From: CAYHBS01 sp964360995
Lineage (GTDB): Bacteria; Patescibacteriota; Minisyncoccia; Ryanbacterales; HO2-45-13
Length of the DNA: 20,255 bases
NCBI GenBank assembly: GCA_964360995.1
Contig: CAYHYZ010000010.1
Location: forward strand, 1-20,255
Direction of reading: 5' to 3'
Part shown: positions 1-6,843 of the stretch, piece after piece
Layout: each line of letters begins with the position of its first letter
Position numbering within the stretch: the first letter of the stretch is position 1
Made by a program: the position numbers and the translations under genes
The notes under the pieces: generated by a model
Told to the model about the DNA's origin: nothing
Seen by the model: the letters and a program-made list of their open reading frames with translations, nothing else
Database searches by the model: none

Positions 1-63
1 AAATAAACGATGATACTACATCAGCGTACTAGATCACCACCACATTCGCAAAACAATTTTGAC

Positions 64-504
64 TTACTGTTGTGGGTGATGCGACACGTCCTGATCCGCA
101 TCGCGAATAGGGAGCGCATCAGTGGTGTCATCATTCCCCTTTTCTTCGTTGCGCCAATGGGAAATGGTACGCCAATAGAGTGACTCTCTTGGCTGCGCTT
201 GGGATTTTCTAAACAATGCACGGCGAGTTTTCAGTGCGCGGGCGCTTACATTCAACGCCATACGCTCGATGAACACAATAATTTTTGAAATAAGAGAAAC
301 GAGAGTTGGTAGAATGTGTGCCTTCATCCAAAGTTCCACGCGATCTACCCAGGCAGTAAGCATAGCAAGCGTCGTGGCACCGTTTGATTCGGGCACTGCA
401 AGTGAAGTTTTTGGACCATGCTGTGTTTTAGGAATATGACGCAATAAAATGACGCTCATGCCGAGTACTGAAATGCCCAACGCTGTTGCAAAATAAATAA
501 TCAT
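64..504 (-). CDS. Hypothetical membrane protein downstream of tsf
   Basis: I do not recognise this 146-residue protein. It opens with a hydrophobic stretch at about residues 2-21, which could be a membrane anchor or uncleaved signal. A second, more amphipathic hydrophobic stretch lies at about 62-85 (LPTLVSLISKIIVFIERMAL). The middle is basic (KTRRALFRK, 92-100) and the tail from about 119 is acidic and polar. The ATG at 504 overlaps the tsf stop codon as ATGA, so it is probably translationally coupled to tsf and is the last gene of the rpsB-tsf unit. There is no Shine-Dalgarno sequence before it. It ends with TAA at 64-66; nothing else is visible in bases 1-63. The reading frame is well supported by context; the function is unknown. 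Confidence 0.7.
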   Translation of the reverse strand: MIIYFATALGISVLGMSVILLRHIPKTQHGPKTSLAVPESNGATTLAMLTAWVDRVELWMKAHILPTLVSLISKIIVFIERMALNVSARALKTRRALFRKSQAQPRESLYWRTISHWRNEEKGNDDTTDALPIRDADQDVSHHPQQ

Positions 505-956
505 AAAAGAGACATTCGGGTGAATGAGTCGATCTCAACGCGCTCTCCAAATTTCGATGTGAGCCCCGAAATGATTTCTTTAATAGTTTTTGAAGGATCT
601 GTCATGGCTGGTTCTGCGAGCAATGCCTCAACATTTTCTGTACCCATTGCGGCAACATGCATTGCAATTTGGTGTATTACCTGCTGAAACTCTGGATTAT
701 TGGCGACAAAATCAGTTTCTGTTTTTACCTTCATAAGTACGCCCACCTGTTTATTGTGGTGCACATATGCGTCCACAATACCTGCGTTTATTTCTCTGGT
801 AGATTTTTTGGCAGAAATCTCCTCGCCCATTTGACCGAGCACCTCCATTGCTTTTGTCTCGTCGCCATTTGCTTCAATGAGCGCCTTGCGCACCAGCATC
901 ATCGAAAGCCCCGTTTTTTCGCGGAGCGCCTTTATTTGATCAGCGGAAATTTCCAT
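501..956 (-). CDS. tsf: Elongation factor Ts, short form
   Basis: EF-Ts exchanges GDP for GTP on EF-Tu. The protein has 151 residues. An N-terminal UBA-like domain (about 5-42, LREKTGLSMMLVRKAL) is followed by the EF-Tu contact motif TDFVANN at 81-87 and an ending (FGERVEIDSFTRM) that matches the end of one family core domain. E. coli EF-Ts is 283 residues with two core subdomains and a coiled-coil insert; here only one core subdomain fits, a reduced form in the style of Thermus and Patescibacteria. It follows rpsB by 29 nt in the conserved rpsB-tsf order and overlaps the next gene by ATGA. Start ATG at 956; no Shine-Dalgarno is visible. Confidence 0.95.
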   Translation of the reverse strand: MEISADQIKALREKTGLSMMLVRKALIEANGDETKAMEVLGQMGEEISAKKSTREINAGIVDAYVHHNKQVGVLMKVKTETDFVANNPEFQQVIHQIAMHVAAMGTENVEALLAEPAMTDPSKTIKEIISGLTSKFGERVEIDSFTRMSLL

Positions 957-991
957 AGAAATATCAAAAAGAAGTAATGCGAAACACGCAC

Positions 992-1762
992 TTATTGTCC
1001 CACAGGAACAGCAGGAGTGCCACCCTCTGGTGCTGACGCTGGGATTGGCGCACGTTTGAGACCATCAAGATATGCGGTCTTCAGTCGATTCAAGATGTGT
1101 TCAACACTACGCGGAGCATTATCATTTGCAGGGATAGGATATGCCACACCCGATGGATCACAATCGGAATTGATGATGGCAACAATCGGAACCCCTGTTT
1201 TGCGAGATTCGGAAAGTGCCGTGCTTTCTTCATTAATATCTACAATGACTACCGCGTCTGGCATGCGTGAGAGCGAGCGCACTGATCCGAATGATTGATT
1301 CATTTTTTCAATTTCGTCATTCAGTCGCATACGCTCGTGTTTGCGATATTTATCAAACTCACCCTTATCGCGTTGTGATTCCAACGACTCCAAGTGAGAA
1401 ATACGTGTCTTCATGGTGCGAAAGTTGGTGAGCGTACCTCCGAGCCATCTCCTGCTCACATAGGGTTGTTTAAGCTCGTTGCCAATGGCAGTAATCGTGG
1501 TATCTGCGGCTGGCTTGGTGCCTACCCACATAACTACTTTCTTTGTTTCTCCGAGATGCCCTATATATGCACATGCGGCCACAATACACTCTTCTACTTT
1601 ATCTAAATGAAAAATCTCGACATTGCTTTTGACGCCTGCAATAAACGGGCGCATTTTGGGGTGTCTGCGTGTCTTTTTATATGCAAAATGGACGCCTGCA
1701 TTAAACAGGCCTTCAATTTCCGGTGTAATCTGCTCTTCCGGCTGGAGAGTCGTTTCTGACAT
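992..1762 (-). CDS. rpsB: 30S ribosomal protein uS2
   Basis: Small-subunit protein S2, 256 residues from the chosen start. Family landmarks are visible: GVHFAYKKTRRHPKMRPFI near the N-terminus, then WVGTKPAADTTI, RWLGGTLTNF, MPDAVVIVDINEE and GVPIVAIINSDCDP. An in-frame GTG at 1768 would add two residues. I prefer the ATG at 1762 because it lies 6 nt after a -10-like TACACT, which would make the mRNA leaderless at that ATG. It is the first gene of the rpsB-tsf-membrane protein unit and diverges from rpmE. The C-terminal tail (APIPASAPEGGTPAVPVGQ) is a low-complexity extension. Confidence 0.96.
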   Translation of the reverse strand: MSETTLQPEEQITPEIEGLFNAGVHFAYKKTRRHPKMRPFIAGVKSNVEIFHLDKVEECIVAACAYIGHLGETKKVVMWVGTKPAADTTITAIGNELKQPYVSRRWLGGTLTNFRTMKTRISHLESLESQRDKGEFDKYRKHERMRLNDEIEKMNQSFGSVRSLSRMPDAVVIVDINEESTALSESRKTGVPIVAIINSDCDPSGVAYPIPANDNAPRSVEHILNRLKTAYLDGLKRAPIPASAPEGGTPAVPVGQ

Positions 1763-1768
1763 GCACAC

Positions 1769-1797
1769 AGTGTATAGAAGGGGGTATGATATTGCAA
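1769..1797 (-). promoter_or_regulatory. Predicted rpsB promoter (TTGCAA-N17-TACACT)
   Basis: On the minus strand TTGCAA (1797-1792) is followed by a 17-nt spacer and TACACT (1774-1769), a 4/6 match to TATAAT keeping T1, A2 and T6. Six nt separate the -10 from the ATG at 1762, so initiation at normal distance falls on or next to the start codon. An overlapping TATACA (1776-1771) with a 15-nt spacer is a less likely -10. Confidence 0.5.
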
Positions 1798-1820
1798 GAC
1801 CTTAGGAGGCGTGTTATATT
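1792..1820 (+). promoter_or_regulatory. Predicted rpmE promoter (TTGCAA-N17-TATATT)
   Basis: TTGCAA (1792-1797), a 17-nt spacer and TATATT (1815-1820) form a good sigma-70-type promoter. The start point should be near 1827, giving a leader of roughly 10-12 nt before the ATG at 1838. The AGGAGG at 1804-1809 lies inside the spacer, so it would not be transcribed and cannot act as a ribosome binding site. The -35 hexamer is its own reverse complement and doubles as the -35 of the divergent rpsB promoter. Confidence 0.6.
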
Positions 1821-1837
1821 GAACCCTACAAATTGCT

Positions 1838-2110
1838 ATGAAAAAGGATCTCCATCCAACATATTTCGAGAACGCAGTCATTCAATGTGCCTGTGGAAAC
1901 ATTATTCACGCGGGAGCTACTAAAGAAAGTATCCCTGTGGAAATTTGCAGTAAATGTCACCCATTCTATACGGGTAAAGAAAAGCTCGTGGACGCAGGAG
2001 GACGCATTGTGAAATTTAAAGAACGTCTTGAGCGTCGCGGTGCGGATGGGGCAAAATCACAGAAGAAGCCACGGGCATCTTCACAAAAGAAATCTCGTAA
2101 GATTGCATGA
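1838..2110 (+). CDS. rpmE: 50S ribosomal protein bL31, zinc-binding type
   Basis: Large-subunit protein bL31, 90 residues. The start MKKDLHPTYFENAVIQC is typical. The four zinc cysteines of the C+ form are present as CAC (about 17-19) and CSKC (about 37-40), followed by HPFYTGKEKLVDAGGRIVKF. After about residue 62 comes a lysine/serine-rich extension (SQKKPRASSQKKSRK) beyond the usual ~70 residues, probably rRNA-contacting. The stop overlaps the prfA start as ATGA, so the two are coupled. It is the first gene after the divergent promoter. Confidence 0.95.
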   Translation: MKKDLHPTYFENAVIQCACGNIIHAGATKESIPVEICSKCHPFYTGKEKLVDAGGRIVKFKERLERRGADGAKSQKKPRASSQKKSRKIA

Positions 2111-2823
2111 GCGGTGTGGTGCTAGAAATTCGCGCAGGAGCGGGAGGCGACGAAGCCTCCCTCTTTGCTGCGCGTCTTCGCGATATGTATTCCAAATTTG
2201 CTGAAAAGCGTGGCTGGACCGTGAGACAGGTCAGCGAGTCGCTCTCGGAGCTCGGAGGACTCAAAGAAGGGATATTCGAAATTCATGGCGAAGGCTGCGA
2301 CAAGGCCCTCAAGAATGAAAGCGGTGTACATCGCGTACAGCGCGTTCCCGCTACCGAAAAAACGGGACGTATTCATACGTCCACCGCAAGTGTTGCGGTA
2401 CTCCCATTGGTGGAGCCAGCTGTTTTTGAACTCAAACAATCGGATCTGGATGTTGAATTTTCTCGTGCGGGAGGTAAGGGTGGACAGAATGTAAATAAAG
2501 TGGAAACCGCCGTACGCATTGTACACAAGCCAACCGGACTCATGGTGCGCTCCACTTCACAACGTTCACAGCTGCAGAATAGAGAGCGCGCCATGGAAAT
2601 TCTCCGTGCGAAGCTCTACGACCTGCATGTGCACGGAGAAGCAAGTGCAGTGGCGGAAGAACGAAGATCCCAAATAGGCAACCAAGATCGCTCGGAAAAG
2701 ATTCGCACATATAATTTTTTGCAGGATCGGATTACTGATCACCGCATCAAGAAATCCTGGCATAATATGGATAAGATCCTTGCCGGAGATTTCGATAAGA
2801 TTGCACGTGCATTTGAAAAATAA
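2107..2823 (+). CDS. prfA: Peptide chain release factor 1 lacking domain 1
   Basis: RF1 reads UAA and UAG and triggers peptide release. The protein has 238 residues against about 355-360 for bacterial RF1. It begins at the domain 2 motif EIRAGAGGDEA (7-17), which lies near residue 115 in E. coli RF1, so domain 1 is absent. Kept are the RF1-type anticodon tripeptide PAT (81-83; RF2 would have SPF), GRIHTST (87-93), the catalytic GGQ (125-127) in GGKGGQNVNK, and the end motif RTYNFLQDRITDHRI. The ATG at 2107 overlaps the rpmE stop, leaving no room for domain 1 upstream in this operon. Domain 1 normally contacts the L11/GTPase-centre region and RF3. I read it as a functional reduced RF1 rather than a fragment, because all decoding and catalytic motifs are intact. 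Confidence 0.92.
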   Translation: MSGVVLEIRAGAGGDEASLFAARLRDMYSKFAEKRGWTVRQVSESLSELGGLKEGIFEIHGEGCDKALKNESGVHRVQRVPATEKTGRIHTSTASVAVLPLVEPAVFELKQSDLDVEFSRAGGKGGQNVNKVETAVRIVHKPTGLMVRSTSQRSQLQNRERAMEILRAKLYDLHVHGEASAVAEERRSQIGNQDRSEKIRTYNFLQDRITDHRIKKSWHNMDKILAGDFDKIARAFEK

Positions 2824-2830
2824 GTGAGAG

Positions 2831-2861
2831 AAAAAAATACGCTCATCTGGCGTATTTTTTT
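2831..2861. terminator. Bidirectional intrinsic terminator
   Basis: A perfect 12-bp inverted repeat, AAAAAAATACGC (2831-2842) and GCGTATTTTTTT (2850-2861), encloses a 7-nt loop. The A/T ends give a U-tract on either strand. It lies 7 nt after the prfA stop and 21 nt from the end of the convergent lytic transglycosylase gene, so it can terminate both. Confidence 0.85.
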
Positions 2862-2882
2862 AATTGAAGCGCACGCGAAACT

Positions 2883-4196
2883 TCACCGCACGCTCGCAGT
2901 GATGATATTGATTTGCTCCTGATACGACCCCGCCTTCTCAAGTACTTGGCTTGCGTATCTCCGTCCCAGTGAGCCATTCCAATTGCCTCCTGCAAAATAT
3001 CTTCCGGCAGCTTCCCGCTCTCCGGTTACTTTGTTTGCGCCAAGATCTCCAAGATAAATAGCGCTCGCCATAAACGCATCTTCCGGATCCCACGGATTTG
3101 GCGGATTATGTCCGGTTGCGTTTGCAATTTTATTCTTCATCAACTGCCATGTTGAAGGAATAAACTGTGCAGGACCCATCGCGCCTCCCCACCCCACACC
3201 TTGCGGACATGAAAGTGGCATTGCTTCTGGATCAAGTCCGAGCTCTGCGGTAATTTGTTTATACGGCTCAATATCGCGTGACGGCTTCATAATGTTCTGC
3301 CATCGGTATTTGATGGGATCAGTCGGGAGATTACATTGACCAATGTTTCGCCCCAGATCCGTTTCTTGCGCAAGAATACCAAGAATAAATGCAACGCGAA
3401 CTCCGGTTTTCGCAGACGCACGCTCCGCATAGAGTACCGCTTTTTCGAATGAAATAGCGGCAGAACCTTGTAATTTAAATAACTCGGCACGAATAGTGGC
3501 CGCATCCCGTTTGCGTGCTGTCACTACCTTTTGATACGTGGCTTCTTGTCCTTTCGTATCTTTGAGGAGCTTCTGACGTTCTCGTTCTTTTGATTCTAAT
3601 CCTTGGCGTTCAATTGCAAGTAGAGCGCGTGCTTCTACTTGTTGTTCTCGCTCGCCCGCATATTCATTTTTGAGTTCTACTTCATCATCGCGCGTACTTC
3701 TGAGATTAGAAAATTGCTTTTGGAGTGAATCCTGCACCACATCAATCGCATCCACGTCATTAAAATAATCGGACAATTTTTCATTTGAGAGCATGACTTC
3801 TACCATAGACGCGTCATCATACTCGCGCAGTTTTTTGATGCTCTCTGCAAGCGAAAGCTTTTGCTCATCGATCGTGGAGGAAATCGTGGTAATTGACTGC
3901 TCCTTTTCTTTTATTTGTGCGCTTAACTTGGCAATAATTAATTCTAAGCTTTGCATCTCAAGTTTAGTTTTTTTAATTTGTGCGTCGAGAATTGAAATAT
4001 CGCGCTGAAGCGATGCGGATTCGGAGCGCTTTCCATCAATTAAGACTTGAAAAGTACCAATCTCCTTTTCAATCGCTGCAAGATCCGCTTCGAGTTGTTT
4101 GCGGCGCTCCGTGACCGCATCCGAAAGATCCTGTGCGTGCACCACAGGAATCATGATGAGATAAAGGATAATACTACTTGCGAGTATCTTCCTCAT
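2883..4196 (-). CDS. Secreted coiled-coil / lytic transglycosylase protein
   Basis: A 437-residue exported protein predicted to cleave peptidoglycan. A signal peptide ends near AHA|Q (about 21-22). Residues about 25-245 are a long Lys/Glu-rich coiled coil like the PcsB/EnvC hydrolase-regulator region. Residues about 250-425 form an SLT/MltB-like domain with a likely catalytic Glu278 (ILAQETDLG), the motif GWGGAMGPAQFIPSTW (335-350) and NPWDPEDAFMASAIYLGDLG (367-386). Cys288 and Cys330 could form a disulfide. Its ATG overlaps the rplY stop (TAATG), so the two are coupled. The role in cell-wall remodelling is inferred from the family. The fusion puts a division-type coiled coil and the enzyme in one chain. 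Confidence 0.88.
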   Translation of the reverse strand: MRKILASSIILYLIMIPVVHAQDLSDAVTERRKQLEADLAAIEKEIGTFQVLIDGKRSESASLQRDISILDAQIKKTKLEMQSLELIIAKLSAQIKEKEQSITTISSTIDEQKLSLAESIKKLREYDDASMVEVMLSNEKLSDYFNDVDAIDVVQDSLQKQFSNLRSTRDDEVELKNEYAGEREQQVEARALLAIERQGLESKERERQKLLKDTKGQEATYQKVVTARKRDAATIRAELFKLQGSAAISFEKAVLYAERASAKTGVRVAFILGILAQETDLGRNIGQCNLPTDPIKYRWQNIMKPSRDIEPYKQITAELGLDPEAMPLSCPQGVGWGGAMGPAQFIPSTWQLMKNKIANATGHNPPNPWDPEDAFMASAIYLGDLGANKVTGEREAAGRYFAGGNWNGSLGRRYASQVLEKAGSYQEQINIITASVR

Positions 4197-4870
4197 TATT
4201 CTTCTACTGCTGTTTCGTCAGTTTCTTCTTCTTTCGCAGGCTTCTCTACTGCATCCTTAATAGATTCAAAGTCGATGGTGGTGTCCCCTGAAGTTTCTGC
4301 CTGTAGTTGTTCGTCGGTCTTTGGAGGCTCAACGAGCGCTACCATGTTTGCTGCATCCCGTACGGCCTCCACACCCTTTGGCATCACAATATCTCCAATG
4401 GTGATATGGTCGGCAAACGTTGCCATCACTGAAACATCCACGATGATTTCATGTGGGAGATCTGCGGGGAGCGCTTCAATTTCAATGTCATGCATTGTTT
4501 TTACCATCACGCCGCCAAGTATTTTTTCTGCGGGTGCGTCCCCAGAGAATTTCAAGGGCACGTGCACGCGAATGGGCTTGGTGATATCTACTTCATAAAA
4601 ATCGATGTGCCGAGGCGTGTTCTTCACTGGATCGCGATCAATTCCATGAATAAGCACTTTTTTCTTGCCTCCCCCTTCAAGCGAGAGATCAATAAGCGTC
4701 GATTCCCCTGCCTCTTTCAATACGCGCGTAAAATCTTTCAACGTCACATTAATAGGGAGCGCCCCCTTGAGTTTAGGGCCATACACAATAGCCGGAACAT
4801 TTCCGGCCTTACGCACTTTTGCTAATTGCTTTCCAAAAGCGCTTCGGTTGGTTGCTTCAATGGCTGGCAT
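4196..4870 (-). CDS. rplY: 50S ribosomal protein bL25, long CTC form
   Basis: bL25 binds 5S rRNA. The 224-residue length matches the two-domain CTC form: an N-terminal 5S-binding domain (about 1-92, with VPAIVYGP, LIHGIDRDPVKNTPRHIDFYEV) and a C-terminal beta domain (about 95-185, GVMVKTMHDIEIEALPADLPHEIIVDVS). An acidic tail follows (about 188-224). The start ATG at 4870 has no Shine-Dalgarno; a TATACT lies 9 nt upstream, so the leader would be very short. Coupled to the lytic transglycosylase gene by a 1-nt overlap; that pairing with a wall enzyme may only be transcriptional. Confidence 0.95.
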   Translation of the reverse strand: MPAIEATNRSAFGKQLAKVRKAGNVPAIVYGPKLKGALPINVTLKDFTRVLKEAGESTLIDLSLEGGGKKKVLIHGIDRDPVKNTPRHIDFYEVDITKPIRVHVPLKFSGDAPAEKILGGVMVKTMHDIEIEALPADLPHEIIVDVSVMATFADHITIGDIVMPKGVEAVRDAANMVALVEPPKTDEQLQAETSGDTTIDFESIKDAVEKPAKEEETDETAVEE

Positions 4871-4879
4871 AGGGTTACT

Positions 4880-4885
4880 AGTATA
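4880..4885 (-). promoter_or_regulatory. Predicted rplY -10 box
   Basis: TATACT on the minus strand ends 9 nt before the rplY ATG. No good -35 lies at 16-18 nt. A TGAC/GTCA inverted repeat (4888-4897) lies immediately upstream, where an operator could act. The leader would be about 2-3 nt. Confidence 0.4.
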
Positions 4886-4938
4886 ACTGACGAGTCAATA
4901 AAATGTGTATGACTATTCTACTGAATTAGCGAGGAAAA

Positions 4939-5922
4939 TCAAGCCTCCGCGGGATATGGCACTTGTTGAGGCGCCGGGGTACCCGCAAGCACGGCAATGA
5001 TATTGGCAGCTGCCATATGCGACATTTCAGACCTTGCTTCCTCGGTGGCTGAAGCGGTATGGGGCGTAATAACGACATTTGGGAGCGCAGCAAGCCCCTC
5101 TGTAAGCGCTGGTTCGTGCTCAAATACATCAAGCGCCGCCCCCCGTATCACTCCAGTGGAAAGCGCTCGCACGAGCGCTTCTTCATCAATAACGGAGCCG
5201 CGGGAAGTATTTACGATGTATGCCGTGCGCTTCATTTGCTGAAACTCTGCGTCCGAAAACAAATGTTTCGTTGTGGGGAGTAATGGAACATGCACGCTGA
5301 CAAGGTCACACGCAGGAAGTAGCGTAGAAAGATCCTTATGAAACGTCGCATTTACGGACGTTTCAAATTCTGCATTTTGATGGACGTCATAATAGACCAC
5401 ATGCATACCAAATCCATGGTGCAATATTTCCGCTACGCGTGATCCTATGCGACCGAGACCTACAATACCAACTGTCTTTCCACGAATAGCACTGCCCAAG
5501 AGTAATTCCGGCGCCCAAGAAGTATATTTGCCAGCACGCAGATATCCATCAGACTCTACAATGCGGCGCATAATTGAAAGTGCCAGCGTGACCGTATGTT
5601 CTGCAACTGCATCAGTCAGCACGCCCGGAGTATTAGAAATAATTTTGCCAAGCTTACGCGCCGCCTGCATATCAATGTTGTCGTAGCCCACTGCGTAGTT
5701 TGCAAATATTTTTACAGAAGGCGCCGCAGACATAACGTCTGCGGTTATTTTATCAGTGAGCAAGCACAGTACCGCGTCGTATTGCGTGCTAGTGAGCGCC
5801 GTAAGAAGCTCGTCCGCGCCAAGCACGCGATCATCGGGATTCATGTCTACCGTATGCCCGGCGGATTTTAGTAATTCGATACCTGCAGAAGGAATTTTTC
5901 TTGTGATATATATATATGCCAT
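4939..5922 (-). CDS. D-2-hydroxyacid dehydrogenase (glycerate dehydrogenase-like)
   Basis: NAD-dependent 2-hydroxyacid dehydrogenase most like the glyoxylate/hydroxypyruvate reductase (GyaR) group, 327 residues. The opening MAYIYITRKIPSAGIELL and ANYAVGYDNIDM (74-85) are typical. The Rossmann motif GLGRIG is at 155-160, with Asp179 after YY suggesting NAD over NADP. Catalytic residues by family are Arg241 (NTSRGSVID), Glu270 (DVFEHEP) and His288 (ITPHTASATEEA). An upstream in-frame start at 6012 would add 30 residues inside the aldolase gene; I chose 5922, 4 nt after the aldolase stop, because the family fold begins there. The substrate cannot be settled from sequence; D-glycerate, glyoxylate or D-lactate-type acids are possible. 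Confidence 0.9.
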   Translation of the reverse strand: MAYIYITRKIPSAGIELLKSAGHTVDMNPDDRVLGADELLTALTSTQYDAVLCLLTDKITADVMSAAPSVKIFANYAVGYDNIDMQAARKLGKIISNTPGVLTDAVAEHTVTLALSIMRRIVESDGYLRAGKYTSWAPELLLGSAIRGKTVGIVGLGRIGSRVAEILHHGFGMHVVYYDVHQNAEFETSVNATFHKDLSTLLPACDLVSVHVPLLPTTKHLFSDAEFQQMKRTAYIVNTSRGSVIDEEALVRALSTGVIRGAALDVFEHEPALTEGLAALPNVVITPHTASATEEARSEMSHMAAANIIAVLAGTPAPQQVPYPAEA

Positions 5923-5926
5923 AGGA

Positions 5927-6799
5927 TTACTTTGCCGCGCGCCCACTTGCGCCAAATACAGAAATAATATGTGCGATTTCATCACGCACGGCGTCTCGCA
6001 CAGGACGTTCATATTTATATGGCGCGGCTTCGTCGGGATGTTCTTTGAGCGACTGCTCGAGTGCGGTGCGATAAATCACACGGACATTAGTACTTACGTG
6101 AATATTACTAATACCCGCGGCGATAGCGTCTTTAAACTGTTTGTCGGTAAGTCCCGATCCACCATGGAGCACAAGCGCCACCGCTTCTGGCACTACTGCA
6201 CGAATGTTTGCGATACGTTTGTTATCAATTTTCTTTTTATTTGCCGCGATACCATGGCGTTCACCAACCGCAATCGCGAGTCGCGCAACACCGGTTGCTT
6301 CTACAAATGCTGTTGCTTGTTCAGGTGTCGTGAGCGTCTCCTCGGGCACCTCAATGACCTCTTTGTATATTTTTGATGAATCAGTAACAATACTTCCAAT
6401 TTCTCCTTCCACACTCACCGGCTCCCCAATCAGTTTACTCATTGAAACAACTTCGCTTACGCCACGCACATTGTCTTCGTACGATAATTTCGATAAATCA
6501 ATTGCAAGTGAGCGATACCCATGATCAATAGCGCCGCGAGCACGCTCTACGCTGTGGTAATGATCGGCATTCAAAAATAATGGCACCTGATAAGCTTCCG
6601 CAACTGCTCGCACGAGAGGCGCGGTAAGCGCTTCGCCAAAAAAATCTGCCTCTCCCTCTGACGTACCTATCATCACGGGAGCAGAATGTTCTCGAGCAGC
6701 TTCCGCGATTGCTTGTAACTGCAGAAGATTTGAAACATTAATATGCGGCACTGCCCAGTGCTCCGCCGTAGCAGAGCGTAAATATTCTGATAGAGTCAT
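5927..6799 (-). CDS. fba: Class II fructose-bisphosphate aldolase family protein
   Basis: Zinc-dependent aldolase that splits fructose 1,6-bisphosphate into GAP and DHAP, 290 residues. Family residues are visible: Asp79-His80 in LNADHYHS, the Glu region VEGEIG (130-135), His182 in VGERHGIA and His212 in LHGGSGL, then HVSTNVR where the family has a phosphate-binding N-x-x-T-D/N. The N-terminal TSEGEADFFG region deviates from the common form, so a related ketose-bisphosphate substrate such as tagatose bisphosphate is possible. A GTG at 6805 would add two residues; I chose the ATG at 6799, 6 nt after a strong extended -10. First gene of the fba-dehydrogenase pair. Confidence 0.9.
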   Translation of the reverse strand: MTLSEYLRSATAEHWAVPHINVSNLLQLQAIAEAAREHSAPVMIGTSEGEADFFGEALTAPLVRAVAEAYQVPLFLNADHYHSVERARGAIDHGYRSLAIDLSKLSYEDNVRGVSEVVSMSKLIGEPVSVEGEIGSIVTDSSKIYKEVIEVPEETLTTPEQATAFVEATGVARLAIAVGERHGIAANKKKIDNKRIANIRAVVPEAVALVLHGGSGLTDKQFKDAIAAGISNIHVSTNVRVIYRTALEQSLKEHPDEAAPYKYERPVRDAVRDEIAHIISVFGASGRAAK

Positions 6800-6805
6800 A
6801 CCCAC

Positions 6806-6814
6806 AGTATATCA
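6806..6814 (-). promoter_or_regulatory. Extended -10 promoter of the aldolase gene
   Basis: TGATATACT on the minus strand combines the TGN extension with TATACT (6811-6806) and ends exactly 6 nt before the ATG at 6799. Transcription starting 6-7 nt downstream would begin at the ATG, predicting a leaderless mRNA. The -35 is weak (TTTCAC at 15 nt), which an extended -10 can tolerate. Confidence 0.55.
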
Positions 6815-6843
6815 CGCCATCAACGTGTGAAATATGGCACACT

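Noticed and set aside
1804..1809. AGGAGG as Shine-Dalgarno of rpmE
   Set aside because: It is 28 nt from the ATG and lies between the -35 and -10 boxes, so it would not be in the transcript.
2122..2526. Minus-strand open frame of 134 codons opposite prfA
   Set aside because: Shadow of prfA; no motif, no promoter, and composition typical of antisense translation.
5923..6012. Upstream extension of the dehydrogenase by 30 residues
   Set aside because: It would lie wholly inside the end of the aldolase gene, and the family fold begins at MAYIYITRKIP, 4 nt after the aldolase stop.
5756..6376. Plus-strand open frame of 206 codons opposite the aldolase and dehydrogenase genes
   Set aside because: It spans the junction of two well-supported minus-strand genes and has no recognisable motif.
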